Assembly: GCA_035447945.1 (NCBI GenBank)
Contig: DAOTHZ010000013.1
Coordinates: 1 to 35,231, forward strand
DNA length: 35,231 nucleotides
Reading direction: 5' to 3'
DNA from: Syntrophomonas_B sp035447945
Lineage (GTDB): Bacteria > Bacillota > Syntrophomonadia > Syntrophomonadales > Syntrophomonadaceae
Within the stretch, counting starts at the first letter, position 1. Every line of letters begins with the position of its first letter. Below are positions 7,998 through 15,274 of this stretch, in pieces. Under the pieces are notes generated by a model. It did no database searches. It was not told the DNA's origin and was given only the letters and a program-made list of their open reading frames with translations. The translations under genes and the position numbers were made by a program.

Positions 7998-9062
7998 TCA
8001 GGACGAAATCCCGGTGCTTTGATCGGTGCTGTGCACCGAGGCCTTGGTCTGACCGGTCAGCATGCCGATGCGGTTTGCCCCGATGACCATAAACAGCAGC
8101 AGGAAGGCCAGCACCAAGGTCGCTTTGGGATTGTCAAACCAGCTCAGCACAATCGCGGTCAAGGCAAAAAAGCCACTGATCGCGTATATGATCAGTACCG
8201 TGGTCTGATGGGAATAGCCCAATTTTAACAGCCGGTGATGCAAATGATCCTTGTCCGGCATGAATATCGGAGTTTTCTTATAAATACGCCGAAAAATCGC
8301 AAAAAAAGTATCAAAGATGGGGATTCCCAGGATGACGATCGGGATTACCAAGGAAATCAAAGCCGTACTCTTGGCAACCCCGGTGACGGCCAGACAACCC
8401 AGCACAAAACCCAGGAAATTGGAACCGCAATCTCCCATAAAGGTTCGGGCAGGATGGAAATTATAGGGCAGGAACCCCATAATGGCAGCGACCAGGGCAA
8501 AAGCAATTATGGCCGTTTCCATCTGTCCCTGCATAAGCGCCACAATGCCCATGGTCATACCGGCTATGCCGGCTACTCCAGCCGCCAGTCCATCCAGGCC
8601 GTCGATCAGGTTTATGGCATTGGTAATGCCCACGATCCATAAAAACGTCAGCGGGATACTTAAATATCCCAGCGCCAGCATACCGTCAAAGGGATTGCTG
8701 ACAAAATGGATCACCACTCCAAAATATACGGCTACCGCAGTCGCGATGATTTGTCCGGCCAGTTTGATCCAGGCTGACAATTGATAAACATCATCCAAAA
8801 TCCCAATAATAAAAATAATCACGGCTCCAATTACAATACCCACATAAGGCCCGGAAACTTTCACTCCCAAAAGCACACAAATCATAAAAGCAAAAAATAT
8901 AGCCAGACCTCCCATGCGGGGCATGGCAGTCTGATGAACCTTGCGCTTGTCAGGCTGATCTATGGCACCCAGACGGTGAGCCAGCCGGATCACCAACGGG
9001 GTTGAAAAATACGCGATTACAAAAGCCGACACCAATATTAATGCCGACGTAAGAAAAGACAT
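7998..9062 (-). CDS. tagO: Undecaprenyl-phosphate GlcNAc-1-phosphate transferase, TagO/WecA type
   Basis: This 354-aa polytopic membrane enzyme belongs to the MraY/WecA/TagO family, which moves a sugar-1-phosphate from a UDP-sugar to undecaprenyl phosphate. That is the first step of wall teichoic acid or secondary wall polysaccharide synthesis. About ten hydrophobic segments are visible. Conserved cytoplasmic motifs are GILDD (Asp90-Asp91), NLIDGLDGLA (about 151-160), FMGDCGSNFLG and the DKDHLHHRLL loop typical of the GlcNAc-type WecA/TagO group rather than MraY. It is the first gene of a pair with the LCP ligase, has an excellent promoter (9100-9128), and diverges from csaB. Confidence 0.93.
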   Translation of the reverse strand: MSFLTSALILVSAFVIAYFSTPLVIRLAHRLGAIDQPDKRKVHQTAMPRMGGLAIFFAFMICVLLGVKVSGPYVGIVIGAVIIFIIGILDDVYQLSAWIKLAGQIIATAVAVYFGVVIHFVSNPFDGMLALGYLSIPLTFLWIVGITNAINLIDGLDGLAAGVAGIAGMTMGIVALMQGQMETAIIAFALVAAIMGFLPYNFHPARTFMGDCGSNFLGFVLGCLAVTGVAKSTALISLVIPIVILGIPIFDTFFAIFRRIYKKTPIFMPDKDHLHHRLLKLGYSHQTTVLIIYAISGFFALTAIVLSWFDNPKATLVLAFLLLFMVIGANRIGMLTGQTKASVHSTDQSTGISS

Positions 9063-9099
9063 TTCTATGCAATCCTCCCCCTCTGTTTTGTCTAGGTCA

Positions 9100-9128
9100 A
9101 TTCTATCACCGCTCTGGTGGCTTGTCTA
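9100..9128 (-). promoter_or_regulatory. Promoter of tagO-LCP
   Basis: On the minus strand TAGACA (-35, 9123-9128) and TAGAAT (-10, 9100-9105) are exactly 17 nt apart, each matching the housekeeping consensus at 5 of 6 positions. Transcription would begin near 9093, about 30 nt upstream of the tagO ATG. Confidence 0.7.
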
Positions 9129-9204
9129 TATACCAAGATTTAGTGATTTCGGGCTTAAATAAAGGAACTTTGCCTTTAACTGTAGAAAAAAACCACAAGT
9201 TCTC

Positions 9205-9210
9205 TATAAT
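9205..9210 (+). promoter_or_regulatory. Possible -10 element of the csaB operon
   Basis: A perfect TATAAT lies 63 nt upstream of the csaB start in the divergent intergenic region. No good -35 is found 16-18 nt before it, so an activator or another promoter (for example TATACT at 9218-9223) may be involved. Confidence 0.35.
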
Positions 9211-9247
9211 AATAACGTATACTATCATTTAGTTGAGCATTTTTAGA

Positions 9248-9274
9248 AAGTTAGAAAGTTAGGTGCCTGGCACG
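9248..9274 (+). repeat. Half-copy of the GGTGCCTGGCAC repeat, overlapping the csaB start
   Basis: These 27 nt match one arm of the inverted repeat at 18541-18604 at 23 of 27 positions, including all of GGTGCCTGGCAC. The AGGTG at 9261-9265 sits 8 nt before the csaB GTG and is the only plausible ribosome binding site, and the last base of the repeat is the first base of that GTG. Confidence 0.65.
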
Positions 9275-10356
9275 TGAAAATTGCGCTATCTGGATATTAT
9301 GGTTTTGACAATGCCGGCGACGAAGCTTTGTTGCTGGCCATAAGCTCGTCGATCAAAAGTCTGGTACCGGATGGTGAGTTTGTGGTTTTTTCCGGTAATC
9401 CTATCAAGACAAGGCAGTTGCACAACATTGGGGCTGTTTACAATATGAATCCCTGGTCGGTCGCCCGGGAGCTGTTGAGCTGTGATCTGCTCATCAGCGG
9501 AGGCGGTAGTATTTTTCAGGATGTGACCAGTTCCCGTTCTCTTCTATATTATATAAGCGTTGTTGTACTGGCTCGCCTGTTGGGTAAACCGGTGGTTTTC
9601 TATGCCCAGGGGGTAGGCCCGATTCGCAAACCTTTTAACCGCTGGCTGCTGGGCCGGGTCGCCAATCATGTTAACCTGATCACCCTGCGTGACCAGGCAT
9701 CCCGTGAATTCTTGCGTAAGCTGGGGGTCAGCAAGCCGCCCTTGCAAGTTACGGCTGATCCGGTTTTTGCCTTGCAGACCAATGAAGATATCAAAGCTGA
9801 TATCAAGCATCGTTATCCTTTATTATCAAGCCCGGCAACCAAACGGCTGGGGGTTTCTGTCCGGCACTGGCCGGCGCTGCAAGGTTATCAACAGAAATTG
9901 GCAGTTGCCCTCGATCATTTTAAGCGTGCCGGATATGAAATTATTTTTGTCCCCATGGATTATCCTGAAGATATCAAGGAATCTGAACGAGTCAGCGCTT
10001 GTATGCAGGAAGAAGCTTGGATCATCACAGATGAGCTTACCACTGCCCAGCATTTGGCGGTGATCGCCCAGCTCGATCTGATGGTGGCTATGCGTCTGCA
10101 CGCCTTAATCTTTGCGGCCAGCTGCGGGGTGCCTTTTGCGGGTATATCCTATGATCCCAAGATTGATGCCTTTTTGGATTTATTCGACAAACGGCCTCTG
10201 TCTCCATCAAGCGAGTTAATGATCGCTCAAATTGAGGAATTGCTGTATGATCAAAATGCCCAGGATCAAGTTCGTCACCGGGCAGATAAAATGCGCGCTC
10301 AGTCTTTGGAAAACGCCCGCATGACTTTGCAGGTTTTAAAAAATTCGCGACGTTAA
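9274..10356 (+). CDS. csaB: Polysaccharide pyruvyl transferase CsaB
   Basis: This 360-aa enzyme adds a ketal-linked pyruvate to the secondary wall polysaccharide, which SLH-domain proteins need for attachment. The N-terminus (KIALSGYYGFDNAGDEALL) is diagnostic of the family. SGGGSIFQD (about 75-83), FYAQGVGPI (about 109-117) and the C-terminal MRLHALIFAASCGVPFAGISYD segment complete the polysaccharide pyruvyl transferase pattern. The start is GTG at 9274, fixed by the conserved N-terminus; its ribosome binding site comes from a repeat element. It is the first gene of a plus-strand series continuing to murJ and the DUF5693-type gene. The S-layer gene in the same window supplies a client for its product. 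Confidence 0.93.
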   Translation: MKIALSGYYGFDNAGDEALLLAISSSIKSLVPDGEFVVFSGNPIKTRQLHNIGAVYNMNPWSVARELLSCDLLISGGGSIFQDVTSSRSLLYYISVVVLARLLGKPVVFYAQGVGPIRKPFNRWLLGRVANHVNLITLRDQASREFLRKLGVSKPPLQVTADPVFALQTNEDIKADIKHRYPLLSSPATKRLGVSVRHWPALQGYQQKLAVALDHFKRAGYEIIFVPMDYPEDIKESERVSACMQEEAWIITDELTTAQHLAVIAQLDLMVAMRLHALIFAASCGVPFAGISYDPKIDAFLDLFDKRPLSPSSELMIAQIEELLYDQNAQDQVRHRADKMRAQSLENARMTLQVLKNSRR

Positions 10357-10433
10357 AAATAGATTGCATCTGCTTGGAAGCTTATCCCAGCGGTCATAAA
10401 GATATTTTTACATAGAAAATCAAAAACAGAAAA

Positions 10434-10449
10434 TGTTTCACGTGAAACA
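10434..10449. promoter_or_regulatory. parS: parS site (ParB/Spo0J binding palindrome)
   Basis: TGTTTCACGTGAAACA is a perfect 16-bp palindrome. It fits the parS consensus TGTTNCACGTGAAACA known from Bacillus subtilis, which ParB (Spo0J) binds to load SMC and segregate the origin region. It lies in the 105-bp gap between csaB and murJ, not in a coding region. An A on the left and a T on the right extend the symmetry to AAATGTTTC...GAAACATTT (10431-10452). Confidence 0.9.
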
Positions 10450-10473
10450 TTTCTGACAGATTTGAGGATGAAT

Positions 10474-11985
10474 ATGGAGCAGGAAAACACTCGCACCGGT
10501 AAAACTTTTATTGGGGTCTCCCTGATGATTTTTATTTCCAAAGTTTTTGGCTTTGCCAGAGACATTGTGTTTGCATCCGTCTTTGGAACGACGGTGCTGA
10601 CCGATTTGTTTCAGGTCATCTTCAGTCTGCCCAGCCTGTTGTTTTCCAGTATCGGCAATGCCCTATCCTTTGTAAATATCCCTGATCTTACCTATTATCT
10701 GAAACATGGCACCAGAGAGGAAAGAAACACCTATCTCTCCAATCTCTATGCCCAGGTGGCTTTGGGGGCGGCCTTGCTGTCATTGCTGGGTATCATCTTT
10801 GCCCCGGCGCTGACCAAATTGATTGCCCCCGGGCTGCAAGAAGAAGTTACCTCCATGGCTTTGCTGCTGACCCGGATCATGATTCCTACCCTGGTGTTTG
10901 TGACGCTCACCTATATTACCGCCGGTGTCCTGCAGGTGCACGGTTATTTTCTGCTCTCCGCCGCCATCAGTATCCCCTTTAATTTCTTGATCATTGCCTC
11001 GTTGCTCCTCAAAGGTCAGGATCTGATCTTCCTTGGCATCGTCACCACTCTGGGCTGGTTTTTGCAGTTTTTGATTCAAGTGCCGGTGCTGTTCAAAGAA
11101 AAATATCAGTTTTCCCTAAAAATTGATTGGCATAATCAGCATACCGTCAATATGTTCAAACAGCTCCTGCCCATCCTGATGGGCAATTCCCTGTTGCAGC
11201 TCTGCCTGATCATAGATCGTTCCTTTGGCACCCATCTGGATGAAGGCACCGCGGCAGCGCTGGGCTTTGGCAGTAATCTGTTTATGACCATTACCGGGGT
11301 GTTCATCATCGCGTTATCCACGGTTATCTTTCCCCGCCTTTCCCAATACTGTATGGACAGCGATTACCGCCAGGTACGTTCCATGCTGCGCTATGGCTTT
11401 AAGATCCTGGCCTTTATTCTGCTGCCCTATTTAATTCTGGTCACCGCCTATTCCCCGGACATCATCGCCCTGGTCTATGAACGGGGGGCCTTTACCTCAA
11501 ACTCCACCCATCTGACCGCTACGGCCTTTCTATGCTATAGTTTTGCGGTCGTGGGATACGCCTGCCAGGAAGTGTTCAACCGGGTTTTTTATGCCCTGAA
11601 GCGCTTTAAGACCCCCATGTATGCCAGTTTGGTCTGCCTGACGCTGCATTTTGTCCTCAACCTGCTCTTCTACCGTCAGGCGGGTATCGCCGGGCTGGCC
11701 TTGTCAACCGCTGTTTGCCTGCTGGTCTATGCCTTGATTATGGGCTTGATCGTGCGGCGGGTGATCGGCCCTTTCCTGGGTCAAAATTTTGCCAATTACT
11801 CCCTGCGTTTGTGTCTGCCGGCAGCCGGTATGATTGCAACCATTCTGGTTTGCAGATACCTGTTTGTCAGTGGACTGTTACTTTCATTTTTGCTTCCCTT
11901 ACTGGCCAGCGGTATGGTTTATTTGCTGGTGGCCTGGCTGGGGGGTTTTTACCAAGAACTTATCAATAGGGGGGATCCTGTCTGA
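10474..11985 (+). CDS. murJ: MurJ-family lipid II flippase
   Basis: This 503-aa polytopic membrane protein has about 14 hydrophobic segments and belongs to the MurJ/MviN family of the MOP exporter superfamily. The family flips lipid II, or a similar undecaprenyl-linked precursor, across the membrane. The N-terminal SKVFGFARDIVFASVFG segment, the P-D-L region near residue 70 and the repeated Arg/Asp residues in the first half are typical. I chose the ATG at 10474 (TTTGAGG 6 nt upstream) over the in-frame TTG 10462 and ATG 10468. The stop codon overlaps the next start (TGATG), so it is translationally coupled to the DUF5693-type gene. Beside csaB it may be a second MurJ dedicated to the secondary wall polymer, but the sequence cannot decide that. 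Confidence 0.92.
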   Translation: MEQENTRTGKTFIGVSLMIFISKVFGFARDIVFASVFGTTVLTDLFQVIFSLPSLLFSSIGNALSFVNIPDLTYYLKHGTREERNTYLSNLYAQVALGAALLSLLGIIFAPALTKLIAPGLQEEVTSMALLLTRIMIPTLVFVTLTYITAGVLQVHGYFLLSAAISIPFNFLIIASLLLKGQDLIFLGIVTTLGWFLQFLIQVPVLFKEKYQFSLKIDWHNQHTVNMFKQLLPILMGNSLLQLCLIIDRSFGTHLDEGTAAALGFGSNLFMTITGVFIIALSTVIFPRLSQYCMDSDYRQVRSMLRYGFKILAFILLPYLILVTAYSPDIIALVYERGAFTSNSTHLTATAFLCYSFAVVGYACQEVFNRVFYALKRFKTPMYASLVCLTLHFVLNLLFYRQAGIAGLALSTAVCLLVYALIMGLIVRRVIGPFLGQNFANYSLRLCLPAAGMIATILVCRYLFVSGLLLSFLLPLLASGMVYLLVAWLGGFYQELINRGDPV

Positions 11986-14015
11986 TGAATAACCGTGAAC
12001 ATGCCTTTTTGTGGCTGGCCCTGGCCGTAGCCTTGCTGTTTTCCATAACCGGCTTTTGGCTGCGGATCAGCAATGAGAGTATGAATAACACCTTGGTAAC
12101 GGTGGCTGATTATCAGCTCTTTGAGAAAGGCGCTCAATCCTCCAGCCTATCCATGGATGAGGTTCTGGCGGATCTCAAAGCCAGCGGGGTTAAAACGATT
12201 GCGGTCAAGGAAACGACCCTGCGCGGACTGGCTGCCCGGGGTGACGCCTATGTTGCTTCCTTCGCTGATTTCAACAACACGGTTCGCACCTATCAGCCGG
12301 ATGTCTGGGCAATTGTCAAACAGCTGCCCGATATGGAGGAAATAAGTCCTGCCAATCTGGTCGTTTCGGTTGAATCCCCGGAAACAGCCAGCTTTTTACA
12401 GGAAAAATTGGGCAACCGCTTTACGCCAGATCAAATCGTTAACTTCCCGGCGGGCGGCCGCCAATACTTTATTATCAAAGCGGAATTGGAAGCATTGGAC
12501 AAATCCAAAACCAACATCAGAGAATATGATGTGCAACTGGGGTTTGAAACATCGATCCTGCAAAAATTAAAAGCAATGGGGTTTGCGATTGTTTTACGCC
12601 CCGGCGACAGCAACGGAAGCAATCGTGATTATTTGCAGGAATACGAGCCGCTGGTTCGCGCTTATGATGTCAAGACCTTGATCTTTAATTACAATCGTGT
12701 CAGCGGCAGCCCGGATCACTTGGATGTCATGGCCCGCTTGATTGATAAATATGATCTGACCATCGGAGTAATCGAAACCTCCAAGCAACTGGGTATCATT
12801 GAACAGGACGGTCTGAACGAGGTCATGTCTGCCACCAAATACCCGATCAATAGGGTTTACTCGACCGGCAATGATGATTTTGTGACTTCCGTGGACGAAC
12901 GTTATTATCGCTGGATCAGGGGAGTCGTTGATCGGGGCATAAGAATTTTGTATGTCGTACCTTTTAACGATGATAAGAAAATAGCCTCGGTCAACGTGAG
13001 TGAAACCATTGATACGGTAGCCAGATTTCTGCCGGCGATTACGGCCAAGGGGTTTGTGGTCGACCAGACCGTGCTACCTTATGGTCTGAACAGTGAAACC
13101 ACGACGGCTGCTCATCGTCTGGCCATATCCCTCAGTCTGTTGGCAGCTTTGCTGCTCTATCTCCTGTATTTGTGGCATCCGCAGCGCCATTGGATGCGGG
13201 CCATTGCCATTCTTGGCTTGCTGGCCTGTCTGGCTATAAATATTGTGCTGCACATGGACTTTTCCAAAATCTACGCCCTGGCAGCGGCAGTTTTATATCC
13301 GGCCTTTTCCAGTTTACTGTTGCTGATTTATTTAAAAAAATACCCCCGCCATGGGTTGATGAAAAAACTATGGCGCTCCCTGGCCATCATCCTGGTGATT
13401 AACGCTCTGGGCATGTATACGATCGTCAGCTCTCTGGCGGATATCCGTTTCATCATGAATCTGTCCTATTTCAGCGGGGTGAAGGTGGCTTTTATTACCC
13501 CCTTGCTGTTGTTCCCGCTCAATTATTTCTGTGTCACTGTCCCCCGGGAAAACTGGCTGCCTTGGTTACGGGCCCGGCTGAAAGAAAGCCCCTCCTATCT
13601 GGCGCTGGCTCTATTCATGGCGGCCCTGGTGGTGGTCTATGTCTATATCGGGCGCAGCGGCAATGATTCTGGGATTCAGGTTTCCAGCCTGGAGATCCGG
13701 CTGCGGGAGATACTGGAAAATATTTTCCTGGCCCGACCGCGTTTCAAAGAATTTGTGATCGGCTATCCGGCACTGATGGCCATGGTTTACCTGTATCATC
13801 GCTATAAAAACGATCTGATCCTGTTGTTGCTGGGCTTTGGCGTGGTCATCGGCAGCATCTCCATGGTCAATTCCTTTTGCCATGTCTTTACGGCGGTAAG
13901 CATTTCCGCCAGCCGCACCCTGGCCGGACTGGCCACCGGTTTGTTGCTGGGCACAATGCTGGTTATTGCGATTTGGCTGGCGGAAAAAATCTGGGCCAAA
14001 TATGGCTTTGACTGA
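11985..14015 (+). CDS. DUF5693-type polytopic membrane protein
   Basis: This 676-aa protein of unknown biochemical function matches my recollection of the DUF5693 family, often found beside csaB in clostridia. One N-terminal membrane helix (about 7-27) leads into an extracytoplasmic alpha/beta domain of roughly 340 residues, then eight or nine tightly packed helices from about residue 370 to the end. The soluble domain contains LADLKASGVKTIAVKETTLRG and TLIFNYNRVSG, resembling a TIM-barrel-like or deacetylase-like fold, but I see no certain catalytic site. Its ATG overlaps the murJ stop by one base, so the two proteins are probably made in proportion. A role in synthesis or export of the pyruvylated wall polymer is inferred from context only. 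Confidence 0.85.
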   Translation: MNNREHAFLWLALAVALLFSITGFWLRISNESMNNTLVTVADYQLFEKGAQSSSLSMDEVLADLKASGVKTIAVKETTLRGLAARGDAYVASFADFNNTVRTYQPDVWAIVKQLPDMEEISPANLVVSVESPETASFLQEKLGNRFTPDQIVNFPAGGRQYFIIKAELEALDKSKTNIREYDVQLGFETSILQKLKAMGFAIVLRPGDSNGSNRDYLQEYEPLVRAYDVKTLIFNYNRVSGSPDHLDVMARLIDKYDLTIGVIETSKQLGIIEQDGLNEVMSATKYPINRVYSTGNDDFVTSVDERYYRWIRGVVDRGIRILYVVPFNDDKKIASVNVSETIDTVARFLPAITAKGFVVDQTVLPYGLNSETTTAAHRLAISLSLLAALLLYLLYLWHPQRHWMRAIAILGLLACLAINIVLHMDFSKIYALAAAVLYPAFSSLLLLIYLKKYPRHGLMKKLWRSLAIILVINALGMYTIVSSLADIRFIMNLSYFSGVKVAFITPLLLFPLNYFCVTVPRENWLPWLRARLKESPSYLALALFMAALVVVYVYIGRSGNDSGIQVSSLEIRLREILENIFLARPRFKEFVIGYPALMAMVYLYHRYKNDLILLLLGFGVVIGSISMVNSFCHVFTAVSISASRTLAGLATGLLLGTMLVIAIWLAEKIWAKYGFD

Positions 14016-14045
14016 GAAATAAAAGTTTGGCTTTGATCCGGTTGA

Positions 14046-14125
14046 AAGAGATCCTCTCTTCGGAGGACTACCCCTATGAACTAAAAGTCAAATATTAAGG
14101 CAGCTGCGCTGCGCGCAGGATGACA
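14046..14125. repeat. Degenerate member of the AGGATGACA repeat family
   Basis: GAGATCCTCTCTTCGGAGGA (14047-14066) resembles the left half of the family consensus, and CAGGATGACA (14116-14125) is its intact right end. About 50 nt separate them, including a short GC-rich GCAGCTGCGCTGCGCGC stretch. It lies in the 183-nt gap between the DUF5693-type and acyltransferase genes. Confidence 0.45.
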
Positions 14126-14198
14126 TGCTAAAGTAAATCTACAGTTTTAAAAAAGATTATGCAAAACTCTCATTTTAAACAACTGAAAGGAATCTCCA

Positions 14199-15245
14199 AT
14201 GGATAAGCAACATCTGCAGGAGTTTGATTTTCTGCGGGCTCTGGCCACTCTTACCGTGATCGGTATCCATGTCAGTGCGGCTTATGTATATACTTCCATG
14301 TGGGGCTGTCTGGCCAACCAGGTAGCCCGCTTTGCGGTTCCGCTTTTTTTGATCATGTCGGGTTTTTTATTGTTGCATGCCGATCTTAACAAACAAACTT
14401 TTTCCGCCCCGGATTTTTACCGCCGGCGCTTCAGCAAAATTCTGTGGCCTTACTTCCTGTGGAGTCTTTTCTACGCTTGTCTGAACGGAATTTTGGGAGC
14501 CAGTTTGCTGGCTGCGTTGCTGCAACTGCCGATTCAGCTTTTATGGGGAACGGCTTTTTATCATCTATATTTTGTGGTCATCATTATCCAGCTCTATCTG
14601 CTTTATCCCTTGCTCTACCGCTGGATGATTCGTGCCCCCCGCAGCTGTTTGCTGACCGGACTGGCCCTGACCCTGCTTTGCCAGATTGTGCTCAACCGCT
14701 ATTCGCTTGGACAGTTGGCCATTCCCTCGCAGCTCAATAACCTTTCCCTGGTCTTTTTCCCGGTATGGATCTTTTTCTTTGTTTTTGGTATGTTTGCGGC
14801 ACTTTGTAAAGAAAGACTGGTGAAGCTGTTTAAAAACCGCCGCGGGCTGTTGGCTTTGCTCTGGATCCTTAGCCTGGCGCTGGTGGTCATCGACGGTTAT
14901 CTGCATAATACCTATGGTTCTTCCAGCCGGCCTACGGTCACGCTGTATACCCTGATCAGCTTTTTCTTTTTCTATGCGCTGGCCCTTCATTTGCGGGGAG
15001 CTTTTCGCCCTGTCATTGCTTGGCTGGCCCGGCAGTCATTTTTAATTTATTTGCTGCATCCGCTGGTGCTTACCGGCTTGATCACTTTCGCTGCCTGGAT
15101 CGGCCGGGCTGACCTGTGGAACCGCACCCGGGGCATGATTGCCATCTATGGATTGGTTACCCTGCTAAGCTGTGCAGCCGTATACCTGGTCTCGCTGACC
15201 CCTCTGGCAGAAAAACTAGGCGGGGTAAGAAGAACGAAATCATAA
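14199..15245 (+). CDS. Acyltransferase family 3 membrane protein
   Basis: This 348-aa membrane protein has about ten hydrophobic segments and belongs to the acyltransferase-3 (OafA-like) family, which typically O-acetylates polysaccharides or peptidoglycan. The N-terminal motif (F-D-F-L-R-A-L-A, then V-I-G-I-H-V-S) contains the conserved Arg and His, and VPLFLIMSGFLL is the usual second motif. The start has a GAAAGGA site. It lies 29 nt upstream of the GH26-like gene in the same direction. Acylation of a wall or exopolysaccharide is likely; the acyl group and target cannot be read from the sequence. Confidence 0.88.
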   Translation: MDKQHLQEFDFLRALATLTVIGIHVSAAYVYTSMWGCLANQVARFAVPLFLIMSGFLLLHADLNKQTFSAPDFYRRRFSKILWPYFLWSLFYACLNGILGASLLAALLQLPIQLLWGTAFYHLYFVVIIIQLYLLYPLLYRWMIRAPRSCLLTGLALTLLCQIVLNRYSLGQLAIPSQLNNLSLVFFPVWIFFFVFGMFAALCKERLVKLFKNRRGLLALLWILSLALVVIDGYLHNTYGSSSRPTVTLYTLISFFFFYALALHLRGAFRPVIAWLARQSFLIYLLHPLVLTGLITFAAWIGRADLWNRTRGMIAIYGLVTLLSCAAVYLVSLTPLAEKLGGVRRTKS

Positions 15246-15274
15246 CGTTTTACTCCCTAAGGAGGATTGGCGCC

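Noticed and set aside
11316..11324. DnaA-box-like TTATCCACG
   Set aside because: It is a single near-match inside murJ coding sequence; no cluster or AT-rich unwinding region.
15116..15274. Upstream extension of the GH26-like gene
   Set aside because: It lies inside the acyltransferase gene. AAGGAGGA before ATG 15275 and the membrane anchor define the start.
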